Assembly (NCBI RefSeq): GCF_008693185.1
Contig: NZ_VXKN01000002.1
Location: forward strand, 186,001-250,000
Direction: 5' to 3'
DNA length: 64,000 nucleotides
DNA from: Acinetobacter qingfengensis
Lineage (GTDB): Bacteria > Pseudomonadota > Gammaproteobacteria > Pseudomonadales > Moraxellaceae
The notes under the pieces are model-generated. The model made no database searches and was not told the origin of the DNA. It worked only from the letters and a program-made list of their open reading frames with translations. This document shows, piece by piece, positions 20,028 through 29,369 of this stretch (the first letter of the stretch is position 1; every line of letters begins with the position of its first letter). The position numbers and the translations under genes are program-made.

Positions 20028-21389
20028 ATGTTAAAAAAAATTCTAATTGCAAACCGAGGTGAAATTGCCCTGCGCATTACTCGTGCTTGCAAATCACTGG
20101 GCATAAAAACAGTAGGGGTATACTCCACTGCTGATAAAGACCTGATGCATTTACGTTTTGTTGACGAAGCAGTATGTATTGGTCCAGGTGCAACCAGTGA
20201 AAGTTATTTAAATATTCCTGCGTTGATTACTGCGGCAGAAATTACAGGCGCAGATGCGATCCATCCCGGATATGGTTTTCTTTCTGAAAATGCTGAATTT
20301 GCAGAAACAGTAGAAAATTCAGGTTTTACTTTTATTGGCCCACGTCCAGAACACATTCGTTTAATGGGTAATAAAGTATCCGCCATTGTTGCAATGAAAA
20401 AAGCGGGCGTACCGACTGTTCCCGGATGTGATCATGCTGTAACACCACAAAATGCACTGGAAGAAGCCAAAAAAATTGGATTTCCATTGATTGTTAAGGC
20501 TGCATCCGGTGGTGGTGGTCGTGGTATGCGTATTGTAGAACGTGTGGATACCCTACTTGAATCTGTTCAGGCTGCACAACGTGACGCAGAAATGTGGTTT
20601 GGTGATGATACGGTCTATATGGAACGTTTCCTACAAAAACCACGTCATGTTGAGGTACAGATTTTAGCTGATGGCGATGGACATGCGATTCATTTATATG
20701 ATCGTGATTGCTCATTACAACGCCGCCATCAAAAAGTATTGGAAGAAGCTCCAGCACCTGATCTACCTGAACAAGCTCGTGCAGATATTTTGGAAGCCTG
20801 TGTCAATGCCTGTAAAATGATTCAATATCGTGGTGCAGGAACATTTGAATTTCTATACGAAGATGGCGAATTCTTCTTTATTGAAATGAATACCCGTGTT
20901 CAGGTTGAGCATCCAGTGACTGAAATGGTCACAGGAATTGATATTATTGAACAGCAAATCCGTATCGCATCAGGTTTAGGATTAGAATTGCAGCAGGAAG
21001 ATATTGAAATTCGTGGTCATGCCATTGAGTGTCGTATCAATGCTGAAGATCCTCAAAGTTTTATCCCTTCTGCGGGTAAAATTAAAGAATATTTTGTACC
21101 GGGCGGTGCAGGTATACGGATTGATTCACATATCTACGCGGGCTACAGTATTCCACCATATTACGATTCAATGATTGCAAAACTTATTGCACATGGGAAA
21201 GATCGTAAAACAGCGATTGCTCGTTTGCATCAGGCATTGGATGAAATGGTTCTGACTGGGATTAAAACCAATATCCCATTGCACAAAAATGTAATTCTTC
21301 AAGATCCGCAATTTTGTGAAACAGCCATGGATATTCATTATCTTGAAAAACATTTGCTTAAGCCGTTTAGCAAAGAAGATAAAAAATAA
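20028..21389 (+). CDS. accC: Biotin carboxylase subunit of acetyl-CoA carboxylase
   Basis: 453-aa ATP-grasp enzyme that carboxylates the biotin on AccB. Motifs: N-terminal [29 protein letters not shown], the glycine-rich loop [14 protein letters not shown], the catalytic [16 protein letters not shown], and the C-terminal [19 protein letters not shown] at 20013-20018 places the start at ATG 20028. It ends the aroQ-accB-accC unit and a long imperfect hairpin follows. Confidence 0.97.
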   Translation: MLKKILIANRGEIALRITRACKSLGIKTVGVYSTADKDLMHLRFVDEAVCIGPGATSESYLNIPALITAAEITGADAIHPGYGFLSENAEFAETVENSGFTFIGPRPEHIRLMGNKVSAIVAMKKAGVPTVPGCDHAVTPQNALEEAKKIGFPLIVKAASGGGGRGMRIVERVDTLLESVQAAQRDAEMWFGDDTVYMERFLQKPRHVEVQILADGDGHAIHLYDRDCSLQRRHQKVLEEAPAPDLPEQARADILEACVNACKMIQYRGAGTFEFLYEDGEFFFIEMNTRVQVEHPVTEMVTGIDIIEQQIRIASGLGLELQQEDIEIRGHAIECRINAEDPQSFIPSAGKIKEYFVPGGAGIRIDSHIYAGYSIPPYYDSMIAKLIAHGKDRKTAIARLHQALDEMVLTGIKTNIPLHKNVILQDPQFCETAMDIHYLEKHLLKPFSKEDKK

Positions 21390-21425
21390 GCTGTTCGATA
21401 TTTTCTAAATCATATTTAGCTTTAT

Positions 21426-21468
21426 GAAGGCGATATTTCTCTGATTAACCCAGAAAAATACCGCCTTC
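21426..21468 (+). terminator. Terminator-like hairpin after accC
   Basis: Long imperfect stem: GAAGGCG...CGCCTTC outside and TATTTCTCTG...CAGAAAAATA inside, followed by TTAACAT. It lies 36 bp after the accC stop. Confidence 0.6.
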
Positions 21469-21593
21469 TTAACATATTAATTGGTTATTGCTATCGAATA
21501 ATTGATTTCCAAATTGATTCTATACAAACTAACACTCTATTTACTGTGGATGGTTGTATGATTTTAAAGTCCTTTCGGCAAATATCCTTCTTC

Positions 21594-23309
21594 TTATCTG
21601 CAACTGAGTAAAATTAACAATGTACAAAATAATAATGCCGAAACAGATTGCCAAAATAAGACAGGATTTCTTTGTATCAAAGGTCTTTTTATTTTGGACA
21701 TCAATTGTGTATTGGGATGTTTTAAATCATAAATGAACTCTGATAAAGCATCATATCGTTGATCCATGTTCAATGCCAATGCCTTACTTAATGCCAGATC
21801 CATCCAGTCAGGTAAATCCGGGCGATATTTTAAAATACTTTGATAATTTAATTGTTTAAGTTGTTTTTTTGAATTGCATTTGGCTACATCTGTTGCATAG
21901 GGAAGTTGCCGACTTAGTAAATAATAAGTCATTGCTGCAAGAGAATATAAATCGGATTGTATCGTTGCCGCTTCATTCAAAAAATATTCCGGCGCCATAT
22001 AGGCCAAAGTTCCTAGTGGCAATTGCTGATGATCATGCGGCTTAAACACTAATAATCCCTGCACAACTGTCGATCCAAAATCAATGATACAAATCTGCTG
22101 TGCATTATTAATCAGGATATTCTCTGGACGAATATCCTGATGCAACATTTCCATACGGTGCATGACATTTAAACCTTTGGCAACCTGCTCAATTAAATAA
22201 ATAATAAAATCAGGATCTATATGATTTTTTTGTGATATTAACCATTGCTGTAAAGTCTGTCCTGGAAAATATTGTAGCGTCTGATAAAGATAATTTTTAG
22301 GTCGATGATGTGGGTACGCATGCATCAAACATGGATGATTTAAGCGTCTGGCAATCCAGCTTTCCAACATAAATTGTTCAAGTAAAATTGGATTTTTCTG
22401 AATATCCATCGCAGGCGTTTTGATCACCAATTGCTGTTTTGTAGCTGGATCACTTGCCAGATAAACACAACTGCGGTGATTATGGTGTAACACATCATGA
22501 ATAACATAACCTTCAAATTCTTGCCCAATGCTTAGAATTGGTGCAAAGGTATACTGCATATCATCTGCAATAAATGTTGTAGAAGTCTCGGTAATATGAT
22601 TAATTCTAATAAGCTGTATAGTCAAATTATCCTGACTACCCTGCTGATTGGCATGTTCGACAATCATTTTGGCTGCAACATTCAAATCATGCTGTTGTAA
22701 TAAAATTTTTTTTAGATCATTGTCATTAATAAACTCATAAACACCATCTGTCATCAAAATAAACAGATCATCTTGATAAATTTTTATCTGTTCATAATCA
22801 ATCTCAACCTTTTGACCAACACCCAGAGCACGACTTAAGTAGCTCTCCTGTGAGGACAACCAAATTCTATGATCACGACTAAGCTGCTGTAATTGCTCAG
22901 CCTGCAAACGATAAATTCTTGCATCACCAATATGAAAAATATGTGCTTGATCTGCCTGAACCACTAAAGCACTAAAAGTACAAACATACCCTCGATCTTT
23001 ATCGTATCGCCCTTGACTTTGCTGGGTTTGTGCATATAGCCATGCATTACAGGCTGTAATGACACGTTCGGCCGAGGTTTTAACTCGCCATGAATCCGGT
23101 GTTGAATAATAATCTAATAAAAAATTGCTAATCGCAGTTTCACTGGCAATATGACTTACATTACTACTACTGATCCCATCTGCAATGGCAAAACATGCCC
23201 CTTTATTTAGCATAGTATTACCATCAGGAATCAACGCACCATAAAAATCCTGGTTGCTGTTTTTTTTACCTTGATCAGAATATTGACCTAATTCAATGTT
23301 TAATGGCAA
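21594..23309 (-). CDS. Bifunctional PP2C-type phosphatase / serine-threonine kinase, membrane-anchored
   Basis: 571-aa fusion. Residues ~1-240 are a PP2C phosphatase with metal-site motifs NQD, FAIADGISSS, HIGDARIY, LMTDGVYEF and SQDNLT. Residues ~260-535 are a Hanks-type kinase with VIKTP (ATP Lys), HQDIRPENILI (catalytic loop, HQD instead of HRD) and IDFGS (DFG). A hydrophobic tail (SALLFCTLLILLSC) anchors it to the membrane at the extreme C-terminus. It lies 87 bp downstream of nirC on the same strand. Similar fusions sit in nitrate-assimilation loci of Pseudomonas, so a role in controlling nitrite or nitrate uptake is inferred. Substrates are unknown. Confidence 0.92.
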   Translation of the reverse strand: MPLNIELGQYSDQGKKNSNQDFYGALIPDGNTMLNKGACFAIADGISSSNVSHIASETAISNFLLDYYSTPDSWRVKTSAERVITACNAWLYAQTQQSQGRYDKDRGYVCTFSALVVQADQAHIFHIGDARIYRLQAEQLQQLSRDHRIWLSSQESYLSRALGVGQKVEIDYEQIKIYQDDLFILMTDGVYEFINDNDLKKILLQQHDLNVAAKMIVEHANQQGSQDNLTIQLIRINHITETSTTFIADDMQYTFAPILSIGQEFEGYVIHDVLHHNHRSCVYLASDPATKQQLVIKTPAMDIQKNPILLEQFMLESWIARRLNHPCLMHAYPHHRPKNYLYQTLQYFPGQTLQQWLISQKNHIDPDFIIYLIEQVAKGLNVMHRMEMLHQDIRPENILINNAQQICIIDFGSTVVQGLLVFKPHDHQQLPLGTLAYMAPEYFLNEAATIQSDLYSLAAMTYYLLSRQLPYATDVAKCNSKKQLKQLNYQSILKYRPDLPDWMDLALSKALALNMDQRYDALSEFIYDLKHPNTQLMSKIKRPLIQRNPVLFWQSVSALLFCTLLILLSCR

Positions 23310-23396
23310 AGGATTATACTCATGCTCAATTCATACAAGTTCAGCAAATCAAATGAATAGGATTTTACTGAACCACTGTATCAAAATAGATTGATC

Positions 23397-24206
23397 TTAA
23401 AATTTACTTTTTGGCGCTGTACGTACATGCGTGGTATAAAGTGCCAAACCAGTTAACGCCAAACCGCCAATTAAATTTCCAAGAGCAACAGGTAATTCAT
23501 TCCAGATAAAATAATCCATAATAGAAAAATCACCGCCCATCATCATGGCAAATGGAAACAGGAACATATTAACAACCGAATGCTCAAACCCCATAGCAAA
23601 GAACAACATTACAGGCATCCACATGGCAATAAATTTACCACTTACAGAGGTAGACATCATCGCACCGATTACACCTAAAGAAACCATCCAGTTGCAAAGC
23701 ATGCCTCGAATAAATATGGTAATCCAGCCATTAATGCCATATTCTTTATAACCAATGGTTCTATTTTCACCAATGTGAGCGATTTTCTGTCCAACTTCAT
23801 TTGGTTCTGCTGCAAAACCATAGGTATAAACAGCCGCCATCAACACAGCTACAGTTAATGCGCCAGCAAAATTACCAATAAATACCTTACCCCAATGAAT
23901 TAGAATACGTGACCATGTCACTCCAGGACGTTTATCAATCCACGCCAATGGCGTGAGTACAAATACTCCGGTTAATAAGTCGTATCCTAGTAAATACAAC
24001 ATACAAAAACCTACTGGAAATAATAATGCACCAATTAATGGCACACCGGTTTGTATACCTATTGTGACGGCCATTACTGCTGCAATGGCTAAAATTGCGC
24101 CCGCCATATACGCTCGAATCAACACATCACGAGTCGCCATGTGTAGCTTTGACTCCCCGGCATCAACTACTTTTACTGCAAATTCTGAGGGTGCAAGATA
24201 TGACAT
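23397..24206 (-). CDS. nirC: Formate/nitrite transporter family protein (NirC-like)
   Basis: 269-aa pentameric inner-membrane channel of the FNT family with six membrane spans. The N-terminal helix region is followed by motifs such as LFPVGFCMLYLLGYDLLTGVF and FIGNFAGALTVAVLMA, and later FAMGFEHSVVNMFLFPFAMM and GNLIGGLALTGLAL. Position downstream of nirB and the nirD fusion points to nitrite rather than formate. AGAGGAA precedes ATG 24206. A terminator-like hairpin lies between it and the upstream gene, so part of its transcription may be separate. The kinase/phosphatase gene follows. Confidence 0.9.
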   Translation of the reverse strand: MSYLAPSEFAVKVVDAGESKLHMATRDVLIRAYMAGAILAIAAVMAVTIGIQTGVPLIGALLFPVGFCMLYLLGYDLLTGVFVLTPLAWIDKRPGVTWSRILIHWGKVFIGNFAGALTVAVLMAAVYTYGFAAEPNEVGQKIAHIGENRTIGYKEYGINGWITIFIRGMLCNWMVSLGVIGAMMSTSVSGKFIAMWMPVMLFFAMGFEHSVVNMFLFPFAMMMGGDFSIMDYFIWNELPVALGNLIGGLALTGLALYTTHVRTAPKSKF

Positions 24207-24539
24207 AAATATTCCTCTTTCATCAGGAGTTTAAAAATAAAAAAGGCGCCTAAAGCATATTTCAGCTTTAGGCGCCTTTGCCTGATCATCATTAACAAAA
24301 ATATAAGTTATTTCTTTTTTGGCTTCATTGCCAAACGTTACTATAAGAAAAGCAAAGAATATGCCAACACAAACCTTAACTACCTAAAATCCAAGTTGTA
24401 TTCACTTGAGTTAATTATACCGTCAACCAGAAGCCTTATTATTAAAAGCTTCAGGCAAAACCCTACTCAATATAAATTATCTTTAAACCTTGTATTTATT
24501 AGACAGATAAATCATCAATCTGAAAAAATAACTAAATAT
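24207..24539. other. Intergenic region between the nirD fusion and nirC
   Basis: 333 bp. It holds a strong hairpin at 24243-24278 and otherwise AT-rich DNA without a convincing gene. A promoter for nirC would have to lie in the ~37 bp between the hairpin and the start, or be read through the hairpin. Confidence 0.6.
24243..24278 (-). terminator. Rho-independent terminator or attenuator before nirC
   Basis: Read on the minus strand: AAGGCGCCTAAAGC, a short AT-rich loop, then GCTTTAGGCGCCTT followed by TTTTATTTTTAA. It has a 14-bp stem with a U-rich tail and sits 37 bp before nirC, downstream of the nirD fusion gene. Confidence 0.8.
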
Positions 24540-26141
24540 TCAGCCTGCATGTTTCAACGCAAAATCCCGACCATAAAGTAATTTATTACGAATATTCTGA
24601 ATGGGGGTCTGGTCACTGATTAATTCAGCATACCAATCACCATCATCGGTATCACCAAATAAAACTGCACCAGTCACCTGATGATTCTGAATAATTAGTC
24701 GTTTATAAATTTGTCGTTTTTCATCCAGTAAAATAATATTTTCGTGTTCTGTTTGAGGATGAATATTTCCTGCTGAAAATACATCAATGCCACTAACCTT
24801 TAGTTTGGTCGGTGTCGGCACAGTTTTAAAAGTTAAACTGCCGTGTTGAGCGAGATGTGACGCACAAATAAAAGCCTGCCCCCATAAAGGTTCAACCAAC
24901 CCAAATGTTGTGCCTTTATATTCAATACATTCACCAACTGCATAAATACTCGGATCATAAGTTTGCATGGTATCATTGACTTCAATACCTCGATTACAAC
25001 GTAATCCGGCATTTTGTGCCAGTGTCATATTGGCGCGAATACCAACAGCAAAAACAATCAATTCTGCATCAAGCTGTTGACCATCTGCCAGACGAACGCC
25101 TGTAACACAACCGTTTTTCTCTAGAATCTGTTGTGTTGATGCCCGTGTAAGCACCTTAATACCTTTTTGTTCAATGCTTCGTTTTAACATCTGACTGGCT
25201 TGAATATCTAATTGCCGATCCATAATATGATCAACCAAATGTAACACGGTTACATTCATACCACGTTGTTTTAATCCATAAGCAGCTTCCAGACCCAATA
25301 ACCCACCACCAATGACTATCGCATTTTGTACAGACTGGCTATATTCAATCATTGTATTGACATCATTAATATCACGAAAACTAATAACACCTTGCAAATC
25401 CACACCGGGAATGGATGGTATAAAAGGTCGGGAACCCGTTGCTAGAATCAGCCGATCATACGGCACATTTGCACCTGACCGTGTTGTAATGCTCTTGTTA
25501 AGCCGATCAATATGTACAGCCAAGTCACCGCCAATGAAGCGAATATTTTTTTGTTTATACCATTCAGGTGAATGTAACATAATTTGCTCAATGGTTTTTT
25601 CACCAGATAAAACTGGCGATAGCATAATCCGGTTATAATTTCCCCATGGCTCCTCCCCAACAACGGTAATCTCATATAAATCCGGCGCCATATCCAGCAA
25701 ATCCTCCAAACAGCGCATACCTGCCAACCCATTCCCAACCAGAACCAGCTTATACTTGGCTTGTGGCGCGGCAATATTGGTCAAAATGGTTTTTTGTGGC
25801 TGGGCACTTACCCAGACATCATTATCAATAATTTTGCATGGATAAACATTTAAATGTTGGCTGGCATCTTCCAGACAACGACCCGTTGCCAGACTAAAAT
25901 GCTGTTTATAAATTGGTGATGCTATCACTCGTTCGCCTTGAATATCGCCCAAAATACCTCTGGACATTACATTGGCACCGCTAAATGGGTCATGATTGGA
26001 AAGTGCATAAAGACGCCGCTCTTTACCCACCCTAAACACAGCAATTTGCTGTCCGTCAACTAACACACAAACACCTGTATTTGGCTGTATTTGTTCAAAT
26101 TTACAAACTTTTTCGAAGTTTAAATCTTGTATCAATGTCAT
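24540..26141 (-). CDS. NirD-type domain fused to FAD/NAD(P)-dependent oxidoreductase
   Basis: 533-aa fusion. Residues ~1-112 match the nitrite-reductase small subunit NirD, a Rieske-like fold without the Cys/His cluster ligands (QIAVFRV, LYALSNHDPFSGANV, then VIASPIYKQHFSL). Residues ~120-530 are a pyridine-nucleotide-disulfide-type reductase with two Rossmann motifs (KLVLVGNGLAGMRCLEDL and NAIVIGGGLLGLEAAYGL), the FAD-proximal ATGSRPFIP and VYAVGEC. It sits 27 bp after nirB. It would complete the NADH nitrite reductase and feed electrons. AGGAG spacing favours ATG 26141 over 26147. Confidence 0.9.
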   Translation of the reverse strand: MTLIQDLNFEKVCKFEQIQPNTGVCVLVDGQQIAVFRVGKERRLYALSNHDPFSGANVMSRGILGDIQGERVIASPIYKQHFSLATGRCLEDASQHLNVYPCKIIDNDVWVSAQPQKTILTNIAAPQAKYKLVLVGNGLAGMRCLEDLLDMAPDLYEITVVGEEPWGNYNRIMLSPVLSGEKTIEQIMLHSPEWYKQKNIRFIGGDLAVHIDRLNKSITTRSGANVPYDRLILATGSRPFIPSIPGVDLQGVISFRDINDVNTMIEYSQSVQNAIVIGGGLLGLEAAYGLKQRGMNVTVLHLVDHIMDRQLDIQASQMLKRSIEQKGIKVLTRASTQQILEKNGCVTGVRLADGQQLDAELIVFAVGIRANMTLAQNAGLRCNRGIEVNDTMQTYDPSIYAVGECIEYKGTTFGLVEPLWGQAFICASHLAQHGSLTFKTVPTPTKLKVSGIDVFSAGNIHPQTEHENIILLDEKRQIYKRLIIQNHQVTGAVLFGDTDDGDWYAELISDQTPIQNIRNKLLYGRDFALKHAG

Positions 26142-26168
26142 GTTCATTACTCCTCAAATTCTTTTGCT

Positions 26169-28709
26169 TTAAACACTGGTCATCGGTATACGTTTTTCAT
26201 CACGTTCCGCCGCTGTTAATGGGCGAATTTGCCCACGTTCCTGTGCAAATTGAATATGTGGATCAGTTTGTTGTGAATTAATGAAAGTCTGAAAGCGGGC
26301 ACGGACTTGTGGATCTGTAACGGCAGTTTTCCATTCATCCTGATACGTTTCAACAATATGTGCCATGTTTTGCTCTAGTTCTATTGCAATTTCCAGACGA
26401 TCATTGATGATGACATCTTTGAGATAATCCATACCACCTTCCAGATTATCGCGCCAAACACTGGTACGTTGCAGGCGATCAGCAGTCTGGATATAAAACA
26501 TAAAGAAACGATCGATATAACGGATTAGCGTGGTAGTATCCAGATCAGAAGCAAGCAATTCAGCATGCCGTGGTTTCATACCACCATTACCGCATACGTA
26601 TAAATTCCAGCCTTTCTCTGTAGCAATAATGCCAACATCTTTACCCTGTGCTTCGGCACATTCACGAGTACAGCCTGAAACTGCCATTTTAAGCTTGTGC
26701 GGAGAGCGTAATCCCTTATAACGATTTTCCAGAAAAATGGCCAAACCAACAGAATCGTCAACACCGTATCGACACCATGTCGAGCCAACACACGACTTTA
26801 CAGTTCTTAATGATTTGCCGTAGGCATGACCTGTTTCAAAACCTGCTGCAATTAGTTCTTCCCAAATGAAGGGTAACTGATCTACTTGCGCTCCAAACAT
26901 ATCTACACGCTGACCACCAGTAATTTTGGTATACAAACTATATTTTTTAGCAATTTGTCCCACAGCTATCAATCCATCTGGTGTAACTTCACCACCTGCC
27001 ATTCGTGGTACCACAGAATATGAGCCGTCTTTTTGAATATTTCCCAAAAAATAATCATTACTATCCTGTAAACCCGCATGATCTTTTTTCAGGATAAAAT
27101 CGTTCCAGCAAGATGCCAGAATATTGGCCACCGTAGGTTTGCAGATTTCACATCCAATACCATGACCATATTTCGCTATCAACGCATCAAATGAATGAAT
27201 ATTGTTAACACGAATTAAGTGATATAACTCCTGACGTGAATAAGCAAAATGTTCACACAGATGATTATTTACCGTAACACCTTGACGCTGTAATTCAGCT
27301 TTTAATACTTGTGTCACTAATGGTGCACATCCACCACACGCAGTGGCAGCTTTGGTGCATTTTTTTAGTGCACCCAATGAAGTGGAACCTGCTGCAATCG
27401 CTTCACACAGATCTGCTTTGGATACATTATTACAAGAACAGATTATCGCTGTATCAGGTAATAAATCCACGCCTGTACCGCCGCCGGCTTTCACAGTACT
27501 GCCACCATATTGTGGCACAATCAAGCTGTCTGGGTTTTCCGGCAAATCCATACCATTAAGCATCATTTGTAAAAGTTGGCTATATTCACTAGCATCACCA
27601 ATCAATACTGCACCTAATAGTTTGTTATGCACTTTATCAATCACAATCTTTTTATAAATTTGACGATTTTCATCATTGTAAAAGTAACTAACCGCGTTGT
27701 CATGTAAGGCATGAGCATCACCAATTGAGGCAACATCTACACCCATTAATTTCAGCTTGGTACTCATGTCTGCCCCAGCAAAACATGATGTTTCTTCCTG
27801 CATCAAATGTTTGGCAGCAATACGTGCCATATCGTAGCCTGGTGCAACTAGACCATAAATTTTTCCTTGCCATAATGCACATTCACCAATGGCATAAATA
27901 TCTTGATCCGAAGTCTGACAATAATCATTAATCACAATACCGCCACGCTCGCCAAGATTCAGACCACATTGTCTTGCCAACTCATCCCTTGGGCGAATTC
28001 CTGCAGAAAAAACAATAAGATCTGTTTCCAACTCACTACCATCTGCAAACTTCATAATATTGGTATGATTCACACTTGGTTCGATGCTTGTTGTGGCAGT
28101 CTGGGTATGCACTTCTACACCGAGATCTTCAATTTTTTTACGTAGTACTTTTCCACCCAAATCATCAATCTGCACAGCCATTAACCGCGGCGCAAATTCA
28201 ACAACATGCGTTTTAAGATTCAGATCTGTCAGTGCTTTGGCCGCTTCCAGACCCAATAATCCCCCACCAATTACAGTCCCAATTTTTGCCTGTAAACTTG
28301 CAGCACGAATCATATCCAAATCTTCAAGGGTACGATAAACAAAACAATGATGTCGATTATTTCCAGGTATAGGAGGCACAAATGCATAAGATCCCGTCGC
28401 CAGAATCAGCTTATCATAGGCAATATTTTGACCGGTTTTAGTAGTGACAATTTTTGCTTCACGATCAATCGCAATGGCTTGTGTATTTAAATGTAGCGCT
28501 ATCCCATACGCCTCAGCGAAATCCGCACGGGCAAGGGACAAATCCTTGGCAGACTTCCCTGAAAAATATTCAGTCAAATGTACCCGATCATAAGCGAGAC
28601 ATGGTTCTTCGGCAATCAGAGTAATTTCAATATCATCGTTGGCTAATTCCAGTACACTTTCCAAAAATTTGTGGCCTACCATGCCATGACCAATAACAAC
28701 AATTTTCAT
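26169..28709 (-). CDS. nirB: NADH-dependent nitrite reductase, large subunit
   Basis: 846-aa assimilatory enzyme reducing nitrite to ammonium in the cytosol. Residues ~1-310 are the FAD/NADH module (KIVVIGHGMVGHKFLE, TVIGGGLLGLEAAKAL). A BFD-like 2Fe-2S domain follows, with CSC near 422 and CGGC near 456. The sulfite/nitrite reductase half has siroheme/4Fe-4S cysteines in CVGSTWC (about 638-644) and GCTREC (about 678-682). TTGGAGAA precedes ATG 28709. It is first of the intact genes transcribed from a sigma-54 promoter at ~29170, with nirD-FAD directly after it. Confidence 0.96.
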   Translation of the reverse strand: MKIVVIGHGMVGHKFLESVLELANDDIEITLIAEEPCLAYDRVHLTEYFSGKSAKDLSLARADFAEAYGIALHLNTQAIAIDREAKIVTTKTGQNIAYDKLILATGSYAFVPPIPGNNRHHCFVYRTLEDLDMIRAASLQAKIGTVIGGGLLGLEAAKALTDLNLKTHVVEFAPRLMAVQIDDLGGKVLRKKIEDLGVEVHTQTATTSIEPSVNHTNIMKFADGSELETDLIVFSAGIRPRDELARQCGLNLGERGGIVINDYCQTSDQDIYAIGECALWQGKIYGLVAPGYDMARIAAKHLMQEETSCFAGADMSTKLKLMGVDVASIGDAHALHDNAVSYFYNDENRQIYKKIVIDKVHNKLLGAVLIGDASEYSQLLQMMLNGMDLPENPDSLIVPQYGGSTVKAGGGTGVDLLPDTAIICSCNNVSKADLCEAIAAGSTSLGALKKCTKAATACGGCAPLVTQVLKAELQRQGVTVNNHLCEHFAYSRQELYHLIRVNNIHSFDALIAKYGHGIGCEICKPTVANILASCWNDFILKKDHAGLQDSNDYFLGNIQKDGSYSVVPRMAGGEVTPDGLIAVGQIAKKYSLYTKITGGQRVDMFGAQVDQLPFIWEELIAAGFETGHAYGKSLRTVKSCVGSTWCRYGVDDSVGLAIFLENRYKGLRSPHKLKMAVSGCTRECAEAQGKDVGIIATEKGWNLYVCGNGGMKPRHAELLASDLDTTTLIRYIDRFFMFYIQTADRLQRTSVWRDNLEGGMDYLKDVIINDRLEIAIELEQNMAHIVETYQDEWKTAVTDPQVRARFQTFINSQQTDPHIQFAQERGQIRPLTAAERDEKRIPMTSV

Positions 28710-28726
28710 TTTTTTCTCCAAAAATA

Positions 28727-29044
28727 TTAAGCCAAAAGATGAGGTTCAGTGACAGCGTGTTTCATTCGCATCAATACCTTTACGACCGAACCTATTTTTT
28801 TTAATTCGAAACAAAAATGGTCAATTCTGAATATCTTCAAAACAGCATAAAAACACCATACAGACATTGGTGTTGATAGATTTTTTGATTGGAATAAATC
28901 GACATAAATTCGCTGAAATCTATATTTAAAAAAGATACAGACAGCAAAGATCAGCCATCGCAGTTGAAAATTGTGCATGGCAAAAAAAGAGAATTTGAAT
29001 AAGTCAATTGAAGTGGCTTGTTTTGCAGATAGATCTACAGACAT
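28727..29044 (-). pseudogene. Probable remnant of a NarK/NasA-type nitrate transporter
   Basis: A 105-codon frame with a good ribosome site (GGAG, 7 nt before ATG 29044). Its first ~40 residues (SIDLFKFSFFAMHNFQLRW, then LIFAVCIFF) resemble the start of major-facilitator nitrate transporters, which begin with a short F-x-F segment, then MRxFHxTWFxFFxCFF. The similarity then stops and the remaining ~65 residues do not look like a membrane protein. A transporter of about 400 residues would be expected at this place, just before nirB. I read this as an internally deleted transporter. It could instead be a small real gene. Confidence 0.45.
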
Positions 29045-29162
29045 TGGCATTCTCCGGAACTGAATTTACAATCAACAAGTTGTACTTGTTGCCATTTTCA
29101 GAACGGGCGCCTTTGACCGTTACAGTTATATATTTAAAGTCATCATTGACTCAATATTATTA

Positions 29163-29178
29163 AGCAAATTTCATACCA
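29163..29178 (-). promoter_or_regulatory. Sigma-54 promoter of the nir operon
   Basis: Minus strand TTGGTATGAAATTTGCTT: GG at -24, N10, GC at -12 (29177/29176 and 29165/29164). It matches the TGGCAC-N5-TTGC consensus at the key bases and is oriented toward nirB. Confidence 0.75.
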
Positions 29179-29287
29179 AAAATAATTTTAGTCATAAAAC
29201 AATTCAACAATCTATTTTCCCAACCGGTGTTATTTTTGTTTAATTCAATACATCATCATAAAATTAGCAAGTAAATTTATATATTTT

Positions 29288-29304
29288 ATGGTATAAATTT
29301 TGCT
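29288..29304 (+). promoter_or_regulatory. Sigma-54 promoter of nasT-nasS
   Basis: Plus strand ATGGTATAAATTTTGCTT: GG at 29290-29291, N10, GC at 29302-29303. It is almost the same sequence as the promoter facing the nir operon. The predicted start of transcription (~29315) lies before the nasT ATG at 29370. Confidence 0.75.
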
Positions 29305-29369
29305 TATAGATGTTCCGGACAAAATCAGATCATCATATTTCCGTTTCAGATCACAAGTTTAGCCACTTT

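Larger units (their letters stand above)
29045..29369. promoter_or_regulatory. Divergent nir/nas control region
   Basis: Contains two sigma-54 promoters, one per strand, and on the minus-strand transcript a ~105-nt leader with hairpin AACGG...CCGTT (29097-29116, apical loop AAAGGC if one mismatch is allowed). A second hairpin, CAACAAG-TACAA-CTTGTTG, lies at 29073-29091. ANTAR proteins such as NasT bind paired hairpins whose six-base loops have A at position 1 and G at position 4. The first hairpin can fit, the second does not fit well. No clear U-rich terminator was seen. Confidence 0.5.

Noticed and set aside
28727..29050. Intact small gene before nirB
   Set aside because: Its start resembles a nitrate transporter and the rest does not form a coherent protein, so a remnant is more likely; the ATG at 29050 is also too close to the ribosome site.
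29310..29369. Upstream start for nasT
   Set aside because: The predicted sigma-54 transcription start lies at about 29315, after this ATG, and family members begin near PKLKIVLIDDD.
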